64,000 bases of DNA from Branchinecta lynchi (lineage: Eukaryota; Arthropoda; Branchiopoda; Anostraca; Branchinectidae), in assembly GCA_023053575.1 (NCBI GenBank), contig JAKZAP010000004.1, positions 25,287,252 to 25,351,251 on the forward strand. Reading direction: 5' to 3'. Below the pieces are notes generated by a model. That model had not been told where the DNA came from, did not search any database, and was given only the letters and a program-made list of their open reading frames with translations. This document shows, in pieces, positions 1-8,280 of the stretch. Numbering within the stretch: position 1 is the first letter of the stretch; every line of letters begins with the position of its first letter. Both the position numbers and the translations under genes were made by a program.

Positions 1-509
1 GGCCTTCCACGTACCCCATGACCGACAACTTTTTGTGTTCCTGGAAGTGTAAGCGCTCCACCGGTGTTAACATCATTGGTTTTCTTCTTAGGTCTTCCCC
101 GTCCCACAACTTTTTGTGTTCCAGGAAGTGTAAGCGCCCCACCTGTGTTGGTTATGTTATCCACCAATTTCTTACCAGCGAATGTACCCAAAGCAGCAGC
201 TCCGCTTGTTAAAGCTGCCTTACCAAGGGCTACAGCTAACGGTATTAAGAATGGAAGTAATCCACCTTTTTGAATCGCTTCTCTCATCTGCTTGTATGAT
301 ACATTTATGTCACAACCCTTATTATTCATTTTACATGTTTCAATTTTATCAATTTGTCGTTTACTTAAAAGTAACTTGACTGGTTCTCGTTCATTTTGTC
401 TACTATGACTAACACGTATCTGACATTTTTGTTTAGCATCAAAACATTTCTTCAGCTTTCCTTTCTGAAGATTTGATAAATAAACTGTATACTCAAATGT
501 TTCAACCAT
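1..509 (-). CDS. Polinton-like small basic/hydrophobic virion-type protein, 3' end off window
   Basis: The frame starts at the ATG complementary to 507-509 and stays open to the window edge (about 169 codons seen), so the C-terminus is missing. A polar N-terminal ~90 residues is followed by a hydrophobic, Ala/Gly-rich stretch beginning GGLLPFLIPLAVALGKAAL, then a basic GRPKKK patch. A 15-residue block, TGGALTLPGTQKVVG, occurs twice. A hydrophobic stretch plus basic tail is the general plan of adenovirus pX/pVI-like minor virion proteins carried by Polintons and adintoviruses, and the repeated N-T-G-G-A sites resemble adenain-type cleavage sites. Function is inferred from these features and from the ATPase and pPolB neighbours. 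The start lies in a TAATAAATG context like most genes of the element. Confidence 0.6.
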   Translation of the reverse strand, partial: MVETFEYTVYLSNLQKGKLKKCFDAKQKCQIRVSHSRQNEREPVKLLLSKRQIDKIETCKMNNKGCDINVSYKQMREAIQKGGLLPFLIPLAVALGKAALTSGAAALGTFAGKKLVDNITNTGGALTLPGTQKVVGRGRPKKKTNDVNTGGALTLPGTQKVVGHGVRGR

Positions 510-516
510 TTATTAG
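507..516 (-). promoter_or_regulatory. TAAATG start-codon motif
   Basis: On the minus strand the start of the leftmost gene reads CTAATAAATG. It is one of six copies in the element; see the finding on the motif. Confidence 0.55.
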
Positions 517-539
517 TGAATTAATTTATCTTATAAAAT

Positions 540-1163
540 TTATTTACCAGCCATCATTTTTTCTATTCTGGTAACGAATGGTTTGTCAACAGGTTTTAGC
601 TCTAGCTCTAGAAGCCTTTTTAAAATATTTACTACTGCTCTTTCAATATTATCGATACGAGTTTTTTGACCAGCAATCTTTCCTTCAATTATACCGTTAT
701 GGGTGTGTTGCCCAAGAAGCTTTTTGTCGTAATCTAAAAGATTCATAGTTAACGTTGCTAAATTAACAGCATCATTTTTGTTTCTAGGGTTTTGAACATT
801 TGTTATCAACTTGTTTTCAGCGTTAATCTCTTTATCATTAACTCGAACTATTTCTTTTACAAATAACCCTTTATCTTTAATCCTTACCAATAAATTATCA
901 GGAGAATCTTGTACCGCAGTTAATCTGTTGATATCTTCGCTAAAATACTGATTTGCCCCCACTTGTTGTGCGGTAATTTCTTCTTTAAATTGATTCAAAA
1001 TAATAGTCATAGATCTGAAACTAATAGCGTCCTGGTCAGCTTTCGCATCCCCTAACATAATAATTCTCTTATCTTGTAGGTTAATATTACCGTTGTCATC
1101 AGTAACTCTCTTTTCATTCGATTCGTTACTAACCTTTTTTCCAACACTACCAAATTTATTCAT
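540..1163 (-). CDS. Polinton-like protein with two tail-fibre-type repeats (207 aa)
   Basis: An intact 207 aa frame, 30 bp upstream of the pX-like gene and 16 bp downstream of the ATPase gene, all on one strand. Two blocks align without gaps over 22 residues, near residues 27-48 and 113-134. Both follow I-N-x3-K-x-I, then D-A-(I/V) ten residues later. This resembles the 'ITNVxxPxxxxDAVN' segments common in phage and viral fibre proteins. The C-terminal 40 residues look helical (RAVVNILKRLLELELK). I do not recognise a named family. A structural or attachment role is an inference from the motif and from its place beside the packaging ATPase. Confidence 0.6.
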   Translation of the reverse strand: MNKFGSVGKKVSNESNEKRVTDDNGNINLQDKRIIMLGDAKADQDAISFRSMTIILNQFKEEITAQQVGANQYFSEDINRLTAVQDSPDNLLVRIKDKGLFVKEIVRVNDKEINAENKLITNVQNPRNKNDAVNLATLTMNLLDYDKKLLGQHTHNGIIEGKIAGQKTRIDNIERAVVNILKRLLELELKPVDKPFVTRIEKMMAGK

Positions 1164-1170
1164 TTATTAT
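1161..1170 (-). promoter_or_regulatory. TAAATG start-codon motif
   Basis: Minus-strand context of the 207 aa gene start is ATAATAAATG. Confidence 0.55.
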
Positions 1171-1179
1171 AGAAATAAA

Positions 1180-1857
1180 TTATCCGGTAAATTTTTCAAA
1201 GTTTTTCCTGTACTTAAGGGTTTTATCTTTTGTTTTTAAATCTATGAAGAAAAAACCGTAGCCCTTGGTTGCAGTCTCGAATTGTTTGAGAAATTTTTCA
1301 TTGTCTATACTGGATACATGGCTTTGTCTTATTAATTTTACTTCTTTTGGATTAGAACACTGAAAGAATGCAAAATAATTGCACTGGAGCCTTACCACCT
1401 TTGGCGTTTTATGATAGCTTTGAGACAAGTAAATAATTGAGGCATTTTTCTTTCTTCCTCTTATGAATAAATCTTCTATTTTCTTCTGGTCTTTTTCAGT
1501 GACAAAATCGTCAAAGATAATCAAGTTTTGGTATTCAGGGTCTAAGTCGTCAACATCGACAATATCATCAAGATTGTTACTTACTGTTAAGACTTTCGAT
1601 TTGCATTGTGACTCCAAAGTGGTTAAATTGGTTATAAGGTCTTGATATTTATCTTCTTCAAGATCTTTTGCATACAAGTATATTCTGTTGAAACAAAGAT
1701 ATTCATAAATTAAATTCAAAAGAAGGTTAGTTTTCCCTGTTCCAGAACTACCACAAATTAAGAGTCTAAATGGCCACTGAGGTGCAAGGTCGTGCTTATT
1801 CTGATAAGTGTTCTTTTCACTAAAATCATAGACTTTGATTGGAGCCTTTTCATTCAT
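1180..1857 (-). CDS. FtsK/HerA-type (A32-like) DNA-packaging ATPase
   Basis: An intact 225 aa frame. It has a Walker A loop GSSGTGKT at residues 36-43, a Walker B segment LIIFDDF around 112-118, and a downstream IIYLSQS strand around 141-147, in the order and spacing of the FtsK/HerA genome-packaging ATPases of Polintons, adintoviruses, virophages and large DNA viruses. The length fits the family. It would be expected to pump the element's DNA into a capsid. Its start is the outer of two closely spaced ATGs and lies in the AAATAAATG context shared with neighbours. It sits between a tandem-repeat array (upstream) and the fibre-like gene (downstream). No break is visible. Confidence 0.88.
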   Translation of the reverse strand: MNEKAPIKVYDFSEKNTYQNKHDLAPQWPFRLLICGSSGTGKTNLLLNLIYEYLCFNRIYLYAKDLEEDKYQDLITNLTTLESQCKSKVLTVSNNLDDIVDVDDLDPEYQNLIIFDDFVTEKDQKKIEDLFIRGRKKNASIIYLSQSYHKTPKVVRLQCNYFAFFQCSNPKEVKLIRQSHVSSIDNEKFLKQFETATKGYGFFFIDLKTKDKTLKYRKNFEKFTG

Positions 1858-1864
1858 TTATTTA
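1855..1864 (-). promoter_or_regulatory. TAAATG start-codon motif
   Basis: Minus-strand context of the ATPase start is TAAATAAATG. Confidence 0.55.
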
Positions 1865-1889
1865 GGAAGAATTTTTCATTATAAGATTT

Positions 1890-2106
1890 ACTTGAGTATT
1901 TTAAGTATATACTTGAAGTTTTGAAGTAGGTACTTGAATTTTTTAAGTAGGTACTTGAATTTTTTAAGTAGGTTCTTGATTTTTTAAGTAGGTACTTGAA
2001 TTTTTTAAGTAGGTACTTGAAGTTTTGAAGTAGGTACTTGAAGTTTTGAAGTAGGTACTTGAAGTTTTGAAGTAGGTACTTGAAGTTTTTAAGTAGGTAC
2101 TTGAAT
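1890..2106. repeat. ~21-bp tandem array between polymerase and ATPase genes
   Basis: About ten copies of a 21-bp unit of the form AAGTAGGTACTTGAATTTTTT, with a GAAGTTTTG variant in the tail half. Each unit holds the near-palindrome AAGTA-GG-TACTT. The array fills the whole gap between the pPolB stop codon and the ATPase gene's 5' flank. It could be a promoter, an origin or simply a spacer; the sequence does not decide. Confidence 0.85.
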
Positions 2107-5100
2107 TTAATGTTTATAACCTAAAGGTAAAGTGTGTATTTTATCGCTTGTTACTATCCTTTTATCATCCTTAGGATCTAACGCTTTTTTATTCTGTTCT
2201 TCTAGAAACATATTGTGCTTGTATGATCTTAAGTTATACTGGGTTACAGAAAGGTTTTCCGTTTTACCAAACAGTACATCCTTATAGTTTTGAATCGTAA
2301 TTTTATCTTTAACTATATTGGTTTTTATTCCTTTCAGTTTTTTGCTAGCTTTTGAAGGGTCTTGGTTGTCCTTTAAATAAGCATATACTTTTGATCGTAA
2401 TCCAACAAACTCTGTCATAACCTGTCCACCTAATTCATCTTTCATCATTCCTATCACTTTCTTATTTACACTAGGAAACCCATATGGATTATCTTTTCGC
2501 ATAATCAGATGTATCGAACCTCTCATTCAAATCCTGTTTGATATCTTGATAAAAATCTTCAGTTCTAATATCATATATGAAAGAATCAGTGTCCATATAA
2601 CACAAATCAATTTTATCTCCATATTTAGGCTTCATATAATCATAATGGAATTCATACATCAATAACTTGGATAGTTCCAATACAGCAAAGCCGATATACA
2701 TTGGTTTGTCTAATTTTATCTTTTCCTTTGACATTCTTGCTACTGAAAAGTTTTTCACTAAAAATTATTTCAGATTTAAAGTTGGGTTTCTTTATTATTT
2801 TTTCTCTTGTTGTATCATCCGTTATTATTTCCATATCCGCTCGCTTCCTTACGTTTTCCATAGTTTTTCCAAAGCAAGCATTATTCATAAGCTTAAAGAA
2901 GTCCTTTTCAAAATCATTTGTACCCTTAGTTCTAAGTGCTGTGTTGTGGTCTATATATCCTTTTAAGTAAGCACTTTCAGTGAATCCTAGTATTCTGTGT
3001 ACTCTCTTCAATATCAAACCTTTTTGTAAATAAAATTCTAGATTCCTGTGGTGAACTACATAGTTGGTTTTATCTAATACTGTAGTACATAGCTTACCAT
3101 TAAAATGTTCGGGTGCTAATGGTAAATCCTTGTGTAATTCGTGTAGTTCTTTTGGATATTCTAAATCTACCTCATATATAGCACCTACATCTTGTCTCAC
3201 CGACTTAATCGTAATCATCGACTTGATATGAGTTTTTAGATGGTTGTAATACTCGATTGATTCGTATTCATTCCTTTCTTTCAAATCATCCGGTATGGAA
3301 ATGAATTGGAAATCATTCGCTGGTAAATTCTGCGACATCGCCCACCCATATAAATTATTAGCGTCTAAATACATTAAATAATTAGATGGTTTATGCTTAT
3401 TATAATCACTTGTATATTTATTATTTGCTTTTGCGTATCTTTTTATACATTGGGATACACCACCTCTTATTCCTTTTTCTATAAAGGTATACATGTCTTC
3501 CTTTGAGAATAACGGCAAGTCTACTTTCGAATGCTTTAGGAAAGCATCCCATGTTAATCCTGGAGCTGAGAAGTAATGAAGTGGATCCAAATCATAATTA
3601 TGTATACAGACGTTCCTGAAATTCTCTACAACATCCGACAATATTAAAACATCACTTTTTAGATATAATTTGGTATAACCAAGTAATGTTTCACAGTTAA
3701 ATTGCTTCCATATAGATACCGCTCTTTTATAATCACTTTTGTCAATACCTTTCCCCGTCAACCTAGAATAAAAGCTTTCTATTGGTGGTAACTTTGTACA
3801 TTTCATTTTATCGAAACTATCTACGAATTCATAGGGATATACCCCTTTTTTAATTATTTCTTGGAATTCATCGTCATTTTTGAAGCTGTTAGATGTGAAT
3901 TTGAAATTCTGTCTTAGATGATTACAAGGTACTTTGCAATCACATTTCGCTAAATTTGCTGATAGTTTGTCTAAAGATGAAGCCATAAATCTAATCGAAT
4001 CTATAAACCGGATCTCATATTTTATTTCCGTATCCGTCTTTCTTATACTTATTGATTTCGAGAATGATATGAAACTTTCTGCACTTTCAAAAATTCCGTT
4101 ATCAGGTATCAATTCTCTAACAAATAAATGAGAATCATATTTTGATAAATTATGCATTACTACCGGGATATGCCTAGGAATCCTGTATTTCATATTACAT
4201 TCAGCATGAGCAAATCCCCTATCTTCTCCTGTCATGTGGTCGTGATCAAAGTGAGGATTTTCAGTAATTTCAGTTGTACAGATGTGACAAGTCTTATTCA
4301 TTAGATTTTTCCATTTTTCGGTAATTTCTGCATTGGTATAAGTATGGTTTCTTTGTCTGCTTTCATATTTGTTTGCAATTTCTGTGGATACTTTTGTAAC
4401 GGTTTTAACAAAATGTTCTGCAGCGTCTTCACCGAAATAATCGTAGTATTTGTTCTGGTTTGTATCAAAGGAACAGCATACCTGAAATCCGTAAGCAAAT
4501 GGTTTCTGTTTGGCCACTTTTATTGTTTTCTTTCCGTTTACCTGATTGTATTCTTCGTTATAAGACTCAAAGTCTGCTATTATGCAATAAGGTACTTTCA
4601 TTTGTTTTGCAATATTTTTATATTGTACACTTGAACCTTCAGGAGGCATTATAATATCAGGATCTTCGCAATTATTTTTACTTTCATGTTTTTCATATTG
4701 TTCTTCTTTTGTAAAATGCCTTCCGCAAAAAGTGCATAGGTATGTCTTTGTTTTATTTTTAGAGATTTGACTACCAACTAATCTGCTCAGATCCTTTACC
4801 AGTACATAATGATTATCGAAATATAATAAATTAATAACATGTTTAGCTGTTTTGCCATTGATTGTACTTTTTAGTATATGACTTCTGATAATTTTCTCTT
4901 TTTCAATTTGAAATAAACAAATCTTAATGTTGTATCTATTTTCAAATGTGTGTATATCTTTAGTATCCATTGGGAAGTTGGTAACCCCTTCGAAATCAAA
5001 TTCGTTCTCATATTGTTTATATTTCGAAATTCTTTCTGGATGATCCTTAGCTGGATGTAGATTTGCTAAGATAGACCAAAGGAAACATTTCTGGTCGTTA

Positions 5101-6185
5101 TTTTCAATATTCAAGCAAGCTCTTTTATTTTTTACGAAATCTGGCAGTATTTTAAACGTTCCTCCCATGTAAGATTCTATTCGTGTCATCCTATAATCAA
5201 TTCCTTCATACCGACTGAATTGTAGCCCAGATCGAGGGGTATTACTTAAAGAACTAAGTCTCTTGTTATTATCATCCAAATGATTATGAGTAAGAATGCT
5301 ATTTTTATTTAAAATCCAAGAAGTACTGTTGTAATATACTACTACTTCTTCATCATTCTCCTGTCGATGGAAAATAACCCGAGTTACAAACTGAACTCTA
5401 TATTGATTTATTTCGTTCATTCGCCGCTGTATATCTGCGAAAGTAAAAGCAATAAGAGTATGCTCGTCAACTCCATTACCTTGAACTGAAACGTTTACAG
5501 TGAATATATCTTCACTTTCGCTAAAAATAGTAGGCTGCTGTTCTTCTTCCGTTCTAAATACATGATCAGGAATTAATTTTTCTTCTTTAATTTTTTTCTT
5601 ATTTATGAAGAGAATTGATAAATCGATTACTTTCTGTCTACTGTTATCACGTCTTTCTGTTTGATCTCTTATGATATCTCTATTTTTCTGTACGGAATCT
5701 TTATGTTTGGTAATAATATTATTATAGTATTCTCCAACTCTTTTTAGTACTTCTTCTCGGTTTCCGCGAGTTGATAGGTTCTTGTTTTTCAGAAATTTCT
5801 TTAATTCGCTTGTCCCTTTTTCTTTGTTATCATTGTATTCTTGTTTTAGTTTTGTAATGGTGATTTTATTTTCTCTTATCTCATCTTCCAGAATGGTTCG
5901 TAATCTCGGTTCTGGTTTGTAGTCGGATGGTCTGTTCTTATTATGAGTTCTTTCGTTTCTGCGTTCAATTTTAATTTTATCTTCAGCTATCAAAATATAC
6001 TTATTAAGATGGTTTATTATATTATTTGTTATTTCATGTTTCTTAGCTCCATTTGTTTTGATTTTATTAATTTTCGCATAAGTCCGCAGTTCATTATATG
6101 TGTATAGCGATAATCTTTGTATAACCGCTTTGTTGTTTGATATAACCTTTTTACAAAGCTGAATAACCTCTGTAGTATTCATCAT
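2107..6185 (-). pseudogene. Protein-primed family B DNA polymerase (pPolB), two frameshifts
   Basis: Frame 1 covers 6185 down to ~2750, frame 2 ~2758-2489, frame 3 2526-2107. N-terminal part: two SAP-like motifs (near residues 26-60 and 127-153). Then a C2H2-like finger (CTFCGRHF near 484), exonuclease I (IADFES, ~536), an HNH/EndoVII-like module (CHIC...DHDHMTG...HAEC, ~633-663), exonuclease II (HNLSKYDSHLF, ~678) and exonuclease III (YLKSDVLILSD, ~841). Polymerase motif A is DANNLYG (~941), motif B is NNACFGKTMEN (~1101), and motif C YMDTDS is in the second frame. This is the Polinton/adintovirus replicative polymerase. Each frameshift is a one-base shift in or next to a short A/T run (about 2740-2755 and 2489-2500), so it is either a fresh pseudogene or carries assembly errors. 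The catalytic motifs are all present. Confidence 0.9.
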
Positions 6186-6192
6186 TTAATAG
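6183..6192 (-). promoter_or_regulatory. TAAATG start-codon motif
   Basis: Minus-strand context of the pPolB start is CTATTAAATG, preceded by CCC as at the 8278 gene. Confidence 0.55.
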
Positions 6193-6310
6193 GGGAACAT
6201 TTTTATTAATAAATTTCTCCCGTCTGAGTTTTGTCAGCCGTAAAGAAAAGCACTGGTTTTCCAAATCCTTTACTATGTATTTTCCGACGCCCTTATGGGT
6301 TTCACACATG

Positions 6311-6440
6311 CTTTACTACTAGTCACGGGTTTCCTTTATTCTTTACTACTCTTGACGAAATCGGCATTTGGTTACTACTCTTAACGAAAATCCGCTTTTG
6401 GTTACTACTCTTGACGAAATCGGCATTCGGTTACTACTCT
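6311..6440. repeat. ~30-bp tandem array in the divergent pPolB / membrane-protein gap
   Basis: TTACTACT recurs at 6313, 6343, 6372, 6402 and 6431, spacing 29-30 bp. The three best units read like TTACTACTCTTGACGAAATC. The array fills the middle of the 301-bp gap between two divergent genes, a natural place for a shared promoter or an origin. A short open frame through it has repeat-derived composition and is not called as a gene. Confidence 0.8.
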
Positions 6441-6479
6441 TTATTTTGTTAGAAATGTTTTTCGAAACAATTTTATTAT

Positions 6480-6489
6480 ATTATAAATG
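6480..6489 (+). promoter_or_regulatory. TAAATG start-codon motif
   Basis: Plus-strand context of the 139 aa gene start is ATTATAAATG. Confidence 0.55.
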
Positions 6490-6906
6490 GAAGAATTAGA
6501 AAAGAAAATGTATGTTTACCGTCGCAGTTACAAGTACTACAATCGTATAAGTAATAGCTTACTTGTATCCAAATTCCTCTTTTCAGCAGCAGGAATGTCT
6601 GCGTTTCTAGTGCTACCGCTAGCTTCTTTAAGTTTGGGTGCTGTTATCATCGAAATAATTGAAAAGCAATTAAGCATTGCTGATAGAAAAGCAGAATTTA
6701 GGACTATTTATGATTTTTATACTGAGTTGTTGTCAATGCTAAAATGCGGACAGTTAACAATTGAGGAGGTAATTCAGAGAGAAACAGAGATGCGTAAAAC
6801 CTTTCGATTTTTTCCTCGCGAAAAATACATGAAACAAGTCCGTCTGAATGGCTATAAATATTGCAAGAATACATCAATAGTTCAGAAGAATGTTCCACCA
6901 GTGTGA
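6487..6906 (+). CDS. Small membrane protein of the Polinton-like element (139 aa)
   Basis: An intact frame beginning in a TATAAATG context. The first ~23 residues are basic and aromatic. A long hydrophobic segment at about residues 24-56 (includes LFSAAGMSAFLVLPLASLSL) is long enough for one, or a hairpin of two, membrane spans. The rest is charged and probably helical. I do not recognise the family. It is transcribed divergently from pPolB. Membrane location is inferred from hydrophobicity only; it could equally be a membrane-active virion peptide or a holin-like protein. Confidence 0.55.
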   Translation: MEELEKKMYVYRRSYKYYNRISNSLLVSKFLFSAAGMSAFLVLPLASLSLGAVIIEIIEKQLSIADRKAEFRTIYDFYTELLSMLKCGQLTIEEVIQRETEMRKTFRFFPREKYMKQVRLNGYKYCKNTSIVQKNVPPV

Positions 6907-7019
6907 CTCTTCACACATAACCACCACCTAGCAACAAAATCTAGCTTATAACTCAATCAATGAAACACCAATTTATTGAGAAAACTTAATTCAACATTTA
7001 TAGACTCAGATTATCAAAA

Positions 7020-7778
7020 TCAATCAATCAACACTTCATCGGATAAGAAAACTTGCGCAGGATGCTCCTTGAGTAATGAAGACAATATCTCATCCTCTTG
7101 GATCGCTTTGCGAATAGCTTTTTCATTTTCGACGATGCAATAGTACCCTTTCCCACAGAAAGCTATTCCAGGATATTCGCGGACTAATCCATACAACTGA
7201 AGATATCTTCTTATTGTTGATTTGCTTTCTCCATATTTCTTAAATCGTTCTTCAAGAAAACACTTGTGCAGATTCTCAGGGTTGTCATTGAACAGTTTTT
7301 GCATGTACGCATACACTTCACCTTTTTTCGCTTTTAGTAACACTGTTAAATAATCCAAATACACCTCCACTTTATTTAAATCAATAATTAAACGTTCTGC
7401 TTGTTCCAAACTGACTCCACATATTTTGCTGCTCAGCACCTTCTTGATGCTTACGTCCACTTTGAAGTTTCCAAACCTTCGCGAAGCATGTAAATTCGCT
7501 TTAATATCGGCTAAAAACTGCACGCTCTTCTCTTTTTTCTTGTCAACAGAGGAACACGCTGTCGTACGGTCTTCACCTTCGACTTCATCTGAGGCTGTGA
7601 CTACCTTACTCCATAGCGAAAGGAATGTTTCTTGCTCCGATTTCTCCAGTTTGAACAACCCATTCATATACTTTTTCGGAATGGTTGCTGTTTTCTTCTG
7701 AATACCTTCGCTGTTCATCTGAAAATAAAAATCTTTTAACGACCTTGATGATTCCTTTACAGAATTTTTGAAGGCCAT
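7020..7778 (-). CDS. Unknown 252 aa protein of the element
   Basis: An intact frame with no motif I recognise. The N-terminal third is Ser/Lys-rich and polar, with a low-complexity EVEGEDRTTACSSVDKKKEK stretch. The middle is helical with many Leu and Lys. The C-terminal part has a possible winged-helix-like segment (FKKYGESKSTIRRYLQLYGL...). Its start is the only one of seven in the element without TAAATG (it reads ATCAAATG). The 5' end is duplicated: a 62-bp block spanning the first codons and the upstream 30 bp recurs 21 bp further upstream. It faces the 102 aa gene across a gap with heat-shock elements, so it may be regulated separately from the other genes. Confidence 0.5.
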   Translation of the reverse strand: MAFKNSVKESSRSLKDFYFQMNSEGIQKKTATIPKKYMNGLFKLEKSEQETFLSLWSKVVTASDEVEGEDRTTACSSVDKKKEKSVQFLADIKANLHASRRFGNFKVDVSIKKVLSSKICGVSLEQAERLIIDLNKVEVYLDYLTVLLKAKKGEVYAYMQKLFNDNPENLHKCFLEERFKKYGESKSTIRRYLQLYGLVREYPGIAFCGKGYYCIVENEKAIRKAIQEDEILSSLLKEHPAQVFLSDEVLID

Positions 7779-7895
7779 TTGATTCCTACTTCATCTCGTG
7801 TGACGCGCTTCGCAACATTATCTAACCCAGATAATTCCTTTACAGAATTTTTGAAGGCCATTTGGTTCCTACGTCATCTCGTGTGACGGGCTTCG
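7751..7895. repeat. 62-bp direct duplication over the start of the 252 aa gene
   Basis: Copy 1 is 7751-7812 and copy 2 is 7834-7895, with about three differences. The second copy repeats the first codons, including the ATG (complement of GAAGGCCAT), and the flank CGTGTGACG. Either copy could supply a start context, but only copy 1 is in frame with the long frame. Confidence 0.85.
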
Positions 7896-8102
7896 TCATC
7901 TGATAACTCGTTTGGTATATTTGATATTTGCGTAATTGTTTGTTTCAGATGAAGCTATTCCTATCTTGCTAGATATCTACCTGGATATCCTTGTTTTTAT
8001 CGCTAGAAAACTAAAAATACTTACATTGGAAATTTTTTCTTTCTTCAACACCTTCTTAATCTCAACTTGTTTACAAATGTCTCCTTAACCAGATGCGCGA
8101 CA

Positions 8103-8124
8103 CTATATATATTCGCGAATCTTC
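8103..8124. promoter_or_regulatory. TATA-like box next to a 3-unit heat-shock element
   Basis: TATATATA at 8104-8111 is followed at once by TTCGCGAATCTTC at 8112-8124. Read as inverted pentamers this is TTC-gc-GAA-tc-TTC, the minimal trimeric heat-shock-factor site. It lies in the divergent gap between the 252 aa and 102 aa genes. Confidence 0.55.
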
Positions 8125-8167
8125 TCCGCCGAGTCTTGTTATCTGCTGGAGGTGACGCATCTAAATA

Positions 8168-8190
8168 TTCGAGAATATTCGAGAATATTT
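8168..8190. promoter_or_regulatory. Perfect 4-unit heat-shock element
   Basis: TTCGAGAATATTCGAGAA at 8168-8185 is four perfect alternating pentamers (TTC/GAA with 2-bp gaps) and continues as ta-TTT at 8188-8190. It is 88-110 bp upstream of the 102 aa gene. HSF trimers bind exactly this arrangement in animals. Confidence 0.65.
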
Positions 8191-8270
8191 AGTGTGACGC
8201 ATCTCACACCACAGATGTTACGAGCGGTCGATAATTAGGAGCTTGGATTTTTATTTAATAAAATCATCCC

Positions 8271-8280
8271 CTAATAAATG
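8271..8280 (+). promoter_or_regulatory. TAAATG start-codon motif
   Basis: Plus-strand context of the 102 aa gene start is CTAATAAATG, preceded by CCC. Confidence 0.55.

Noticed and set aside
1890..2106. CRISPR-like array
   Set aside because: The units are contiguous with no unique spacers, so this is a simple tandem repeat in an animal-hosted element.
6231..6452. 73-codon open frame upstream of the membrane-protein gene
   Set aside because: It is made of the 30-bp tandem units and has no TAAATG context; more likely promoter-region repeat.
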